NCBI RefSeq assembly: GCF_013035425.1
Contig: NZ_WQHX01000005.1
Coordinates: 1 to 64,000, forward strand
Source: Ruegeria arenilitoris
GTDB lineage: Bacteria > Pseudomonadota > Alphaproteobacteria > Rhodobacterales > Rhodobacteraceae
Reading direction: 5' to 3'
DNA: 64,000 nt
This document shows positions 15,309-23,529 of this stretch, one piece after another. The first letter of the stretch is position 1, and each line of letters starts with the position of its first letter. The position numbers and the translations under genes are program-made. The notes beneath the pieces are model-generated. The model made no database searches and had not been told where the DNA came from. It saw only the letters and a list, made by a program, of their open reading frames with translations.

Positions 15309-15687
15309 AGTTCTCTCCAAGTTAGGGGCGATATTTCACCCCGGCTCATATTTGCCAAAGCCAAAGCTCCGGCGTTCAGGTCCGTTGTTACGGGATTAGC
15401 CAAAATGCGCCCAAGGGTCAGGACCCTCAGAAATCTTTGGTCTTACCCGTCTCAGGCAGGAAATTAAGGGACCGGTCGGGCCCACCCACCGTCTTGGACG
15501 AAACGAAATAAAGCGCACGACGAATCGCACGCTTTATTCCGCAGCTCTACTTAGGCCACTTAGGCGAGGTTTCCAAGGGGTAAATTCGGGCTTTCTGCGG
15601 CTAGAAAGAACGACGCTTTGTATCCGTCGCTGTTTGCCCAACCCAGTTCCAAGAAATCTAAAACTCAATTTTCTTTGCAGCAGGCAA
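15309..15687 (-). other. rplJ leader and promoter region
   Basis: No gene is seen in these 379 bases. An inverted repeat AATAAAGCG (15507-15515) / CGCTTTATT (15530-15538) and a smaller hairpin CTTTCT/AGAAAG (15591-15608) are present, neither followed by a convincing U tract on the minus strand. Because rplA ends at its own terminator and a glycosyltransferase intervenes, rplJ-rplL-rpoB-rpoC probably have a promoter here and a long leader of the sort L10 binds. The exact promoter could not be assigned. Confidence 0.45.
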
Positions 15688-16896
15688 TCAATTGGTATCG
15701 CTGCGGGCTAAGTCTTCAAGATGTTGCATCCGGGCCCGGCTCAGCGCTTCAAAACTGTTCTGCTTGGAAAATGCTGCCGCAAGCTCGCATCTGTGCGCAA
15801 TATCTGATCTGGACTTTTCAATTTGAGCGATGACTGCAGCCAGCTTTTTTACCTGACCTATCGGTGAGACCCATCCGGCCCGAGAGTCCTTTTGCAGGTC
15901 CGACCACATTTCATTTCCATAGCCGACCACCGAGAGCCCACATCCCATGTTCTCGATATACGTGCATGACGGGTCTGATTGCCGGTGACAGCATACATAG
16001 ATGTCACAATTTGATCTGAGATACGGAACCAACTCTGAACTAAAGTCCAATGGTTCCAGGCGTTGAACATTTTCTGAAAGATTATTTTGCGCGATGTCAT
16101 TGTCGATTTGACCCTCCAAGCTGCCAGTGCCGAAGATCTTCAACATGAAAGGTACGCCCAACGACCGTAGTTCCAACGCCAGTGGAACTAAGTCGTGGGC
16201 ACCCTTCATCTTTTCCAATCGCCCCGTGTAGACCAATTGCAAGGGGTCGCCTGCCAACAACCTGTTGCGCCTATGTTGCATTTCCTCGGGTGTCGCATAA
16301 AGGTCTGCGGTCATACGATTGTCGAGGAACAAAAGTGTGTTCGGATCGAACTTCTTGCATACTTCAAAAGCTGGATACCCGTTAGCCTGAATGGCATCCA
16401 TTTTCCCAAGGAATTTTCGCCTCCGAAACTCCTGCAGCACCAGTTTTGCCGCGGTATATATCCTTCGAATAGCGTTGCGGTCTTGGTCGAGAAAAGCAAT
16501 CCGCAGTCGCGTATTGAGGTTATACTCCAGTGTCGTTGCTACTTTGGCTCCGACAGAGCGGGCTAGATCAGGAACACTAAAATTTCTTTTGTCATCAGCG
16601 CTGCAGAAAATCAAATCATAGCCGCTCAAATGTTCCGGTCTTACCTCTTCGTGTTCAGATATGAGGTGCAGTTGGAAACCCGCGGTTTCTGGTTGATACG
16701 GACGCGCCCCGAACGGGATTTCTGTCGCGCCTTCTCTCATTAGGCAATCAAAAGAACCGGGCCACATACTGCTTTGAAGCTTCATGCCTTCTAGGAACTT
16801 CGAATCCAGTTCATAGCCCTGACTTGTCTCAACCACGGGCGCCGGCGTAAGCATCAGCATTCGAAGTTCCGGCATAATTGCGAACCTAACACCCAT
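15688..16896 (-). CDS. Glycosyltransferase, GT4-like, between rplA and rplJ
   Basis: The protein is 402 residues from ATG 16896; a second ATG at 16873-16875 (MPELRMLMLTPAP) is an alternative start and gives a more natural N-terminus. The C-terminal half has the GT-B donor-binding pattern: LQLVYTGRLEKMKGAHDLVP, FMLKIFGTGSLEGQI, then an E-rich segment PSCTYIENMGCGLSVVGYGN, in the place of the usual EGxxxxxxEAMAxGxPVV. Probably it transfers a sugar to a surface polysaccharide or lipid carrier. There is no signal peptide. It is in the operon direction, preceded by an AT-rich spacer and the rplA terminator. Sugar and acceptor are unknown. Confidence 0.82.
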   Translation of the reverse strand: MGVRFAIMPELRMLMLTPAPVVETSQGYELDSKFLEGMKLQSSMWPGSFDCLMREGATEIPFGARPYQPETAGFQLHLISEHEEVRPEHLSGYDLIFCSADDKRNFSVPDLARSVGAKVATTLEYNLNTRLRIAFLDQDRNAIRRIYTAAKLVLQEFRRRKFLGKMDAIQANGYPAFEVCKKFDPNTLLFLDNRMTADLYATPEEMQHRRNRLLAGDPLQLVYTGRLEKMKGAHDLVPLALELRSLGVPFMLKIFGTGSLEGQIDNDIAQNNLSENVQRLEPLDFSSELVPYLRSNCDIYVCCHRQSDPSCTYIENMGCGLSVVGYGNEMWSDLQKDSRAGWVSPIGQVKKLAAVIAQIEKSRSDIAHRCELAAAFSKQNSFEALSRARMQHLEDLARSDTN

Positions 16897-17040
16897 TTGT
16901 GAAAACGAACATTGCCCTGACCAATCTCGTCTTAACTATCTCAATCATTTTTTTCGATTGAGAAAAAGGTTCAGGGTACGTCTATCTTCACAGTTAAAAA
17001 CACACTAGACGAGGGTAACTTTCGATAAATTTTATGCAAG

Positions 17041-17070
17041 AAAAATCCCGGATGGCTTTCACCATCCGGG
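17041..17070 (-). terminator. Intrinsic terminator after rplA
   Basis: CCCGGATGG (17047-17055) pairs perfectly with CCATCCGGG (17062-17070) around a 6-base loop; on the minus strand it is followed by ATTTTTC. It lies 28 bases past the rplA stop. It closes the rplK-rplA unit and so separates it from the glycosyltransferase and from rplJL-rpoBC. The AT-rich bases 16897-17040 that follow are the presumed promoter region of the glycosyltransferase gene. Confidence 0.93.
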
Positions 17071-17098
17071 ACCAAAACTCAAATTTTATGCGCAGAGC

Positions 17099-17797
17099 TT
17101 ATTCGCCCGACGCGGCTGCCACATCCAGTGTCACGCCAGGGCCCATTGTCGAGCTAAGCGCGATTTTCTTCATATATGTGCCTTTGGCTCCCGACGGCTT
17201 GGCCTTCGCAACAGCCGAGATAAAGGCGCGGACGTTTTCAACCAGCTTGGCTTCGTCGAACGACGCTTTGCCAACGCCAGCGTGCACAACGCCGCCTTTT
17301 TCCGCCTTGAATTGAACTTCGCCGCCTTTAGCCGCCTCTACAGCCGCTTTTACGTCCATGGTCACAGTGCCAACTTTGGGGTTCGGCATAAGGTTACGTG
17401 GACCCAAGACTTTACCCAAACGGCCAACGATTGGCATCATGTCAGGGGTTGCAATGCAGCGGTCAAATTCAATGGTGCCGCCCTGAATGGTCTCCATCAG
17501 ATCCTCTGCACCCACGATATCTGCGCCAGCTTCCTTTGCTTCGTCGGCTTTGGGTCCACGTGCAAATACAGCGACGCGCATTGCCTTACCGGTCCCGTTA
17601 GGCAGGCCGACAACGCCACGAACCATTTGATCCGCGTGACGCGTGTCGACACCCAGGTTCAGCGCTATCTCGATGGTTTCGTCGAACTTAGAAGTCGCGT
17701 TGCCCTTGACCAGTGAAACAGCTTCTTCAACCGACAGGTTTTCCTTGCCGGCGATAGCTTCGCGCGCTGCGCGCGTACGTTTGCCAAGTTTTGCCAT
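17099..17797 (-). CDS. rplA: 50S ribosomal protein L1
   Basis: The 232-residue product starts [15 protein letters not shown] and shows the L1 signature [20 protein letters not shown] at residues 128-147 (single-letter positions approximate). L1 forms the mobile stalk at the E site and in other bacteria represses the L11-L1 mRNA. The ATG follows the rplK stop after a single base, so the two are translationally coupled. The gene ends 28 bases before a strong terminator, which is unusual because L10 normally follows in the same transcript. Confidence 0.99.
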   Translation of the reverse strand: MAKLGKRTRAAREAIAGKENLSVEEAVSLVKGNATSKFDETIEIALNLGVDTRHADQMVRGVVGLPNGTGKAMRVAVFARGPKADEAKEAGADIVGAEDLMETIQGGTIEFDRCIATPDMMPIVGRLGKVLGPRNLMPNPKVGTVTMDVKAAVEAAKGGEVQFKAEKGGVVHAGVGKASFDEAKLVENVRAFISAVAKAKPSGAKGTYMKKIALSSTMGPGVTLDVAAASGE

Positions 17798-17798
17798 C

Positions 17799-18248
17799 TT
17801 ACTTCACCTCTATGCCCATAGAGCGGGCCGAGCCCAGGATGATCTGCATTGCGCCTTCGACGTCATTGGCATTCAGATCTTTCATTTTGGCTTCTGCTAT
17901 TTCGCGTACCTGCTTAGAGGTAACTGTCGCCACCGTTTCGCGACCGGGATTTTCTGCACCGCGTGGGCGATTGCGCTTACCCACCGGCTTCAGTCCAGCC
18001 GCTTTTTTCAGGTAGTAAGACGCGGGCGGCGTCTTGATGTCCATAGTGAAGGACTTGTCCTGATAGTAGGTAATCACAGTCGGGCAAGGTGCACCCGGCT
18101 CCATATCAGCGGTCTTGGCATTGAACGCCTTACAGAATTCCATAATGTTGATACCGCGCTGACCCAACGCCGGACCAACTGGTGGCGATGGGTTCGCCTG
18201 ACCTGCAGGAACCTGCAGCTTCATTGTACCAGCAAGCTTCTTAGCCAT
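17799..18248 (-). CDS. rplK: 50S ribosomal protein L11
   Basis: The 149-residue protein begins [20 protein letters not shown] and has the typical [20 protein letters not shown]. It binds the GTPase-associated centre of 23S rRNA. It is a few residues longer than the common 141-143: the segment [18 protein letters not shown] between the two domains looks like a small insertion relative to the usual SGSxxPG linker. Start ATG 18246-18248 is preceded by AAGGAGAAACC, a good Shine-Dalgarno. One base separates it from rplA. Confidence 0.98.
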   Translation of the reverse strand: MAKKLAGTMKLQVPAGQANPSPPVGPALGQRGINIMEFCKAFNAKTADMEPGAPCPTVITYYQDKSFTMDIKTPPASYYLKKAAGLKPVGKRNRPRGAENPGRETVATVTSKQVREIAEAKMKDLNANDVEGAMQIILGSARSMGIEVK

Positions 18249-18269
18249 CTGGTTTCTCCTTTTCCAACA

Positions 18270-18291
18270 CCCCGCAAACGCGTCTTTGGGG
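18270..18291 (-). other. Small hairpin in the rplK leader
   Basis: CCCC (18270-18273) pairs with GGGG (18288-18291) and AAA with TTT inside, with a two-base bulge, a short distance before the rplK Shine-Dalgarno. It could be part of a leader structure; no U tract lies on the minus-strand 3' side. The rest of the spacer 18249-18424 holds the presumed rplK promoter, including GCGGATAATAAAGCGTG on the minus strand. Confidence 0.25.
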
Positions 18292-18424
18292 TTTTAAGTT
18301 GTGTGGTCCGGTTTGCACATCGCGTTGCGCGCGCCTCCCACGCTTTATTATCCGCTTATCGATTGGATTCGCGAACGACGATGCGGGTTATATCGAAACT
18401 TCTCTGATATCAAGCCTTGTCTTC

Positions 18425-19618
18425 TCAATCAGTGTTCAGAAGATCTTCGTAAGCAGACATCCAAGACGAAGCGACAGTCGGCCAAGCGTAGTCCCGCAAA
18501 GCGCGAGAGCGTGCCTTCTGAGAAATTTTTTGCGCGAAACTAGCGTCAGAGGAGAGTTGATCCATCGCGCGTGCGACGCCGCGGACCACAGTATCCGGGT
18601 CACTTGCCTCAACAAATATAGCCTCTTCATCCGTAGCCAACTGTACCGGCCCACCCCATCGAAGTGTGACAACCGGCAATCCAAGACCCATCGCCTCTTG
18701 CATAACAATACCGTTCGCTTCTGCCAGAGTTGGAAAAATAAACCCGCGAAATCGAGACATGTCCTTCACATAACTGGAATGATCCAACCAGCCGGGAAAA
18801 GTCACGCGATCTGCGATTCCCAGGCTTTCAGCCAGCTCCACCAATTTGGCGCGTTCGGAACCTTCACCGTAAATCGTCAATTTGACTGGTTGTTCGGACA
18901 CGGCAACAGCTCGAATTGCAAGGTCCGCTCCCTTGTAGTTCACCATCCGTCCGATCCAGACAAACTCGCCATTCCACCCTTCATGAGTAATTGGCGGCGC
19001 GGACAATATTTCTTCCGAGATCCCGGCATCTGCGACTGAGATCATTTTCCCCCGATCGCAACCTGCCCATCCAAGAGCTCTGCGGGTACGTTCGCCTCCC
19101 GATACCAGCAGTTTATCGGCCTTCTTCATTATTCCCAACGTCGACCCTAAAAAGTTCTGGATTGGTTTGTAAAAACGTTGCTGAACACGCTTTCCTTTAC
19201 TCTGACGATCACTGAACCCGGAGGGAAAGAAAATGTTACCCGAGAGCGGCCCGACAACGTGACGATACCCCGCGGGTGGAAAACGTTGCGTCGTAGGTGA
19301 GATCGGGCAGAGGTAATGCAAAATCGTTATGGTTGGGTCGAAATCTCGGCAAATCTTCTTGATTTCAAGATGAAACAGGGTGTCGACTAAAGAGCCCAAA
19401 ATTCGACTGCGCCAGCACAGAACCATTAATGCAGAATCCCGGACGAAAATCACTCGGTCATCAGCAAAGTGTCCCTCAAGCGAGGCTTTACATCTTTCAT
19501 GTGTCAGAAGATATGCGTCGTAGTCGTTTTCAAGAAGGAACCGAAAGAACTGAAAGGCTTTTATCGCCTCTCCTCCCATATCCGTTCCAGCATTGGTCGA
19601 AATCACCACAATTTTCAT
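18425..19618 (-). CDS. Glycosyltransferase family 4, between nusG and rplK
   Basis: The 397-residue protein starts MKIVVISTNAGTDMGGEAIK, a GT-B N-terminal glycine-rich loop. The C-terminal domain has GEFVWIGRMVNYKGADLAIR, VKLTIYGEGSERAKL, and FIFPTLAEANGIVMQEAMGL followed by GLPVVTLRWGGP, which is the GT4 EX7E donor-binding motif. It probably adds a hexose or deoxyhexose in cell-surface glycan synthesis in the cytoplasm. It lies between nusG (91 bases upstream) and rplK, with all three in one direction. It is clearly different from the glycosyltransferase at 15688-16896. The acceptor is unknown. Confidence 0.9.
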   Translation of the reverse strand: MKIVVISTNAGTDMGGEAIKAFQFFRFLLENDYDAYLLTHERCKASLEGHFADDRVIFVRDSALMVLCWRSRILGSLVDTLFHLEIKKICRDFDPTITILHYLCPISPTTQRFPPAGYRHVVGPLSGNIFFPSGFSDRQSKGKRVQQRFYKPIQNFLGSTLGIMKKADKLLVSGGERTRRALGWAGCDRGKMISVADAGISEEILSAPPITHEGWNGEFVWIGRMVNYKGADLAIRAVAVSEQPVKLTIYGEGSERAKLVELAESLGIADRVTFPGWLDHSSYVKDMSRFRGFIFPTLAEANGIVMQEAMGLGLPVVTLRWGGPVQLATDEEAIFVEASDPDTVVRGVARAMDQLSSDASFAQKISQKARSRALRDYAWPTVASSWMSAYEDLLNTD

Positions 19619-19709
19619 AAAAACCGCGCGGGTACACTAAATACTCCGCGCAGCTTATGACCCGGGTCGCGCTTTGCCAAGCGCGATCACTCCCGGCGAA
19701 CAAACAAAC

Positions 19710-20243
19710 CTAGGATTGTTTCGTGACCTGAGTGAAATCCAGTTCCACCGGCGTTTCCCGGCCAAAGATCGAAACAGAGACTTTCAATTTCTGATTCTCG
19801 TCGTCGACACCTTCGACCATGCCGTCGAAATCTTCGAAAGGGCCATCGTTGACCTTTACCTTCTCGCCAACTTCGAAGGTAATCATCAACTTTGGCGCTT
19901 CTTCGCCTTCCTGAACGCGGTTGAGGATTTGGTTAACCTCGGCATCTCGCATAGGCATTGGGCGGCCTTGCGGCCCAAGGAATCCAGTGACACGGTTTAT
20001 CGAGTTAATCAGGTGATAACCCTGATCAGACATTTCCATGTGAACCAACACATAGCCTGGCATAAAGCGGCGTTCCGTCGTGACCTTTTTGCCCCTGCGA
20101 ACTTCGATCACTTCTTCGGTGGGAACTAGAACCTCGTCTATGTCCTCTTCAAGGCCATGCTCTGCGACGGAGGTACGGATTTGTTCTGCGATCTTCTTTT
20201 CGAAATTCGAAAGAACGCTGACCGAGTACCACCGTTTCGCCAT
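19710..20243 (-). CDS. nusG: Transcription termination/antitermination factor NusG
   Basis: The start at ATG 20241-20243 gives [17 protein letters not shown], 177 residues, the usual length. An upstream in-frame ATG at 20273 adds ten residues, but the internal ATG has AAGGG at better spacing. The NGN domain (residues 1-110) contains [11 protein letters not shown], and the C-terminal KOW domain contains [19 protein letters not shown]. NusG couples RNA polymerase to Rho and ribosomal S10. It follows secE, but an intrinsic terminator lies between them, so it may have its own promoter. Confidence 0.97.
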   Translation of the reverse strand: MAKRWYSVSVLSNFEKKIAEQIRTSVAEHGLEEDIDEVLVPTEEVIEVRRGKKVTTERRFMPGYVLVHMEMSDQGYHLINSINRVTGFLGPQGRPMPMRDAEVNQILNRVQEGEEAPKLMITFEVGEKVKVNDGPFEDFDGMVEGVDDENQKLKVSVSIFGRETPVELDFTQVTKQS

Positions 20244-20324
20244 GAACCTGTCGCCCTTGTTTGCCTTCGGCATATCCTAATTCTTGGACATGCCCATCGT
20301 TGAAATTATATCACCGTCTCCGGA

Positions 20325-20355
20325 ATAAAAAGCGGCGCACAGCCCGAATCGCCGC
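20325..20355 (-). terminator. Terminator-like hairpin between secE and nusG
   Basis: GCGGCG (20332-20337) pairs with CGCCGC (20350-20355), and on the minus strand the stem is followed by TTTTTATT. Shape and U tract are those of an intrinsic terminator. It would separate secE from nusG, genes usually co-transcribed; partial read-through or a nusG promoter in 20244-20324 would be needed. Confidence 0.7.
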
Positions 20356-20444
20356 ACGCCCATTCCGAATAGTTCCGCGTCAACTACTCTGACACGACGC
20401 TCTGTGCAAGGGGGCAGTAGCGATTGGTTTCAACCCGACCCGTC

Positions 20445-20642
20445 TTAGCTGAAGGCGCCAAGAACCAGCTGCAGGCCACCGCGGATACCCAGATCGACCA
20501 ACGCAAAGAAAACAGCCGTCAAAGCTGCCATGATAAAGACCATCACCGTGGTCAACAGTACTTCGCGCCGTGTAGGCCAAACGACTTTGGACACTTCGGC
20601 GCGAACCTGCTGAATGAACTGTATTGGGTTTGTGGTTGCCAT
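20445..20642 (-). CDS. secE: Preprotein translocase subunit SecE
   Basis: The product is 65 residues from ATG 20640-20642: MATTNPIQFIQQVRAEVSKV, then VWPTRREV, the SecE hallmark, followed by one membrane helix (LLTTVMVFIMAALTAVFFAL). The longer frame to 20714 adds an unconserved leader and is rejected. SecE clamps the SecY channel in the inner membrane. It lies upstream of nusG as in most bacteria and next to the cbb3 assembly gene ccoS. Confidence 0.96.
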   Translation of the reverse strand: MATTNPIQFIQQVRAEVSKVVWPTRREVLLTTVMVFIMAALTAVFFALVDLGIRGGLQLVLGAFS

Positions 20643-20722
20643 CAGGCTTTCGTCTCTTTGCTTGCGGATGGGTCGGACATAACCGGGCAATGCGGCAATT
20701 TCAAGGGCCGCCACGATGCTAG

Positions 20723-20881
20723 TTAAGGCTTAGGGTGGTCATCCCATTCATTATTAAGAATGCGCTGAGCATCGCCTTCGGGGTCATCGTATTGATTTGA
20801 CCGGACTGTGTAGAGGAAAGCAACCAGACCGATACCGCCCAGAAACAGGGAAATAGGGATCAGATAGGCCAGGACTTCCAT
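20723..20881 (-). CDS. ccoS: cbb3 cytochrome oxidase assembly protein CcoS
   Basis: A 52-residue reading frame, translated by hand from the minus strand: it starts MEVLAYLIPISLFLGGIGLV and ends in WDDHPKP. One N-terminal helix is followed by the CcoS pattern FLYTVRSNQYDDPEGDAQRI. CcoS is needed for insertion of heme b and CuB into CcoN. Its ATG is 5 bases after the ccoI stop, with the GAGGTGA at the end of ccoI acting as Shine-Dalgarno, so it is the last gene of ccoGHIS. Confidence 0.95.
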   Translation of the reverse strand: MEVLAYLIPISLFLGGIGLVAFLYTVRSNQYDDPEGDAQRILNNEWDDHPKP

Positions 20882-20886
20882 TCAGT

Positions 20887-23064
20887 TCACCTCAACCTCA
20901 GTGCGTTCAGTGATACTGTAATCGAAGATGCCGACATAGCCAAAGCGGCGATCAAAGGGGTTGCCAATCCTGCCACAGCCAACGGGACAGCAATAACGTT
21001 ATAAACCGTGGCGATCCGAAAATTCTCACGAATACGTCGTGTTGCCGCATTCGCTGTTTGGCAAGCCTCCGAAATCGGGGAAAGATCGTTTCCAAGCAAC
21101 ACAATGTCAGATGCCACCCGAGCGGCATCCAACGCCGACGCAGGTGAAATCGACACATGTGCGGCAGCCAATGCTGCTGTATCGTTCAAGCCATCACCGA
21201 CCATGAGAACGCGGCGGCCCTGATCGCCCATCTCCTGAACTCTTGCTGCTTTGTCCTGTGGCAATGCTTCCGCTTCCCACGCATGAATTCCCAGCCAGTT
21301 AGCGAGATTTTCCACCGCACCCTGTGTGTCGCCCGATATCAGCATGACATCTTTTCCCGCCAATTGGAAAGCTGACACGGCCTCTGCCGCACCTTTGCGC
21401 AAACTATCGGAAAAATAAAACGCCACCGGCTTTTGATCTCCAATTGCCAACCAAGCCGCCGTCACATTTTCAGCCTCCCCGCCAGTCCAAGCCGCACGAC
21501 CAAAGCGGGCCCTCTGACCATTGTATGCGGCCTCGGTTCCGAAACCCGGCACCTCTTTGATGTCTTGCAAATTGGCTGGCTCAATTCCTGCCTCGCGTGC
21601 GGCTCGGGCCAATGCCACAGACAAAGGATGCGCAGATGCTTCAGCCAAAGCCAGCGCAACCTGCAGATCATCTTCAGAGTGCGAACTCAGATCGGTGACC
21701 TCCGGCTTGCCGTCTGTAAGTGTACCGGTTTTGTCAAACACGACAGTATCCACTTCGGCCAACCTCTCCAAAGCGGTGGCATGCTTGATCAACATGCCAT
21801 TTCGAAACAAACGACCTGATGCGGCAGTTGTCACGGCAGGAACAGCGAGGCCCAATGCACACGGGCAGGTAATAATCAGTACTGCTGCCGCGACATTCAG
21901 TGCTGTTCGAATATCGCCTGAGTACACATACCAACCTAGAAAGCTGAAAGCGGCGAGTATATGCACGCCCGGCGCGTAAAGTTTGGCGGCCTTGTCCGCC
22001 AATGAGGTATAGCGTGAACGCCCTGACTCGGCGATGGCTACCAAATCCGCCATCTGATGCAGTGACGTATCCTCGCCTACGGCAGTTGCGCGAATAGTAA
22101 GAGGGCCGGTCAAATTGACCTCGCCGGCGCTTACCTTCAGCCCTTCTTGGGCAAAAACCGGGGTGGTTTCTCCTGTCAGAAGCGATCGATCCAGCTCTGA
22201 CCGACCTGAGACAATCTCGCCGTCAACAGGCATTCGCCCACCGGGGCGGACAAGTACAAGGTCGTCAAGTTTCAAATCTGCTACAGCGACTTCCTCCTCG
22301 ATCCCCCCAACAAGCCGAGTTGCTCTGGGCACTTCAAGCGCTGTGAGTTCTTCTGCCGCAGATCGTGCGATCGCGCGCGTGCGGTAGTCCAGATAGCGAC
22401 CGGCAAGCAAAAAGAAGGTCAACGTCAGTGCAGCGTCGAAATACGCATGCTTTCCGCTTAACGCGGTTTCCGAAAGTGAGGTCGCCAAAGCCAGCAGAAT
22501 AGCAAGAACAATAGGCACGTCCATGTTCAATCTTCGAACACGCAGTGCACCCCATGCATTTGCAAAAAATGGCTGGGCAGAAAACGCGATTGCAGGCAGG
22601 GCAATTGCAGCCGAAATCCAGTGGAACATATCGCGTGTCGCGTCGGTCGCTCCCGACCAGACCGAGACAGACAACAACATAACGTTCATCGAAGCAAACC
22701 CGGCGACCGCCAGACGCATCAGCAATTCCCGCCCGGTCTTATCCGTCTGCGTGGCGGAAAGAGCGCCCGGATCCAATTCGTGTGCCTCATATCCCGCACG
22801 TTCCAAAACCGGTATCAAATCTCTAGCGTTCAGATCCGGCGCAGCCTTAACCATGGCCCTTTTCAGTGTCAGGTTTACCCTGGCGTCTTCGACACCAGGA
22901 AATGCGTTCAGTTCGCGTTCAACTGTTGCGATACACGCCGAGCAGTGAATTCCGGGCAGCGAAAGTGCGATTTGTGCATCCCGAGGAGTAACTCGCGCAG
23001 GCTCAGCAGGTGACGCTATACAACCCGGACAAGCTGCCGCGCTACTGGAAGTCTGCCCCGTCAA
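20887..23064 (-). CDS. ccoI: Copper-exporting P-type ATPase for cbb3 oxidase assembly (CcoI/FixI)
   Basis: The 725-residue P1B-type ATPase has an N-terminal Cys-rich stretch (CPGCIASP), a heavy-metal-associated domain with GIHCSACIATVEREL, the intramembrane CPC motif in TCPCALGLAVP, the phosphorylation loop DKTGTLTDG and the hinge GDGLNDTAALA. It supplies copper to the cbb3 oxidase rather than giving bulk copper resistance, judged from its position between ccoH and ccoS. It starts four bases after the ccoH stop. Confidence 0.96.
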   Translation of the reverse strand: MTGQTSSSAAACPGCIASPAEPARVTPRDAQIALSLPGIHCSACIATVERELNAFPGVEDARVNLTLKRAMVKAAPDLNARDLIPVLERAGYEAHELDPGALSATQTDKTGRELLMRLAVAGFASMNVMLLSVSVWSGATDATRDMFHWISAAIALPAIAFSAQPFFANAWGALRVRRLNMDVPIVLAILLALATSLSETALSGKHAYFDAALTLTFFLLAGRYLDYRTRAIARSAAEELTALEVPRATRLVGGIEEEVAVADLKLDDLVLVRPGGRMPVDGEIVSGRSELDRSLLTGETTPVFAQEGLKVSAGEVNLTGPLTIRATAVGEDTSLHQMADLVAIAESGRSRYTSLADKAAKLYAPGVHILAAFSFLGWYVYSGDIRTALNVAAAVLIITCPCALGLAVPAVTTAASGRLFRNGMLIKHATALERLAEVDTVVFDKTGTLTDGKPEVTDLSSHSEDDLQVALALAEASAHPLSVALARAAREAGIEPANLQDIKEVPGFGTEAAYNGQRARFGRAAWTGGEAENVTAAWLAIGDQKPVAFYFSDSLRKGAAEAVSAFQLAGKDVMLISGDTQGAVENLANWLGIHAWEAEALPQDKAARVQEMGDQGRRVLMVGDGLNDTAALAAAHVSISPASALDAARVASDIVLLGNDLSPISEACQTANAATRRIRENFRIATVYNVIAVPLAVAGLATPLIAALAMSASSITVSLNALRLR

Positions 23065-23068
23065 CGAC

Positions 23069-23527
23069 CTACCCTTTCACATACAGCGGAATGCGCTGCG
23101 TGAATTCTGTTCCGTCATGGTTTGTGGCCAAAAGACGAATATTCCAGTTTCCCTCTCCCAGAATGGCAGGCGCTGCATACGCTAATCCATCAAATGTGAA
23201 ATCGGGCGAGAAATCTTCCTTCACATGTGTGGCTCGTCCCACAACCGCTTGCAAATCGGATACCTTTACCGGAGATCCTGTTTGGTCCGTGATATGGAGG
23301 ATCAAAAGCCCGCCTTTGAACTCCGCCCGAACATCCCAACCCAAGGCTTGGTGATTCTGTAAGCGCTCATTGAATTCCTGACTAGCAACATAGGAATTCT
23401 TCACCTCGAGTCCCGGAAAGGTCTTGACCGCATTATAGGCCAATACAAGGTTAACCGTAATAATCACGCCAAAGGCCGCTACAAACATAGCCAGAGCGTG
23501 TTTTCCGGTGAACTGCCGTTCCGACAT
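23069..23527 (-). CDS. ccoH: cbb3 oxidase assembly protein CcoH (FixH family)
   Basis: The 152-residue protein has a short cytoplasmic N-terminus, one membrane helix (ALAMFVAAFGVIITVNLVLA) and a periplasmic domain with YVASQEFNERLQNHQALGWD, the FixH pattern. FixH/CcoH stabilises the assembling cbb3 complex and works with the CcoI copper pump. It sits two bases after ccoG and four bases before ccoI. Confidence 0.94.
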   Translation of the reverse strand: MSERQFTGKHALAMFVAAFGVIITVNLVLAYNAVKTFPGLEVKNSYVASQEFNERLQNHQALGWDVRAEFKGGLLILHITDQTGSPVKVSDLQAVVGRATHVKEDFSPDFTFDGLAYAAPAILGEGNWNIRLLATNHDGTEFTQRIPLYVKG

Positions 23528-23529
23528 AC

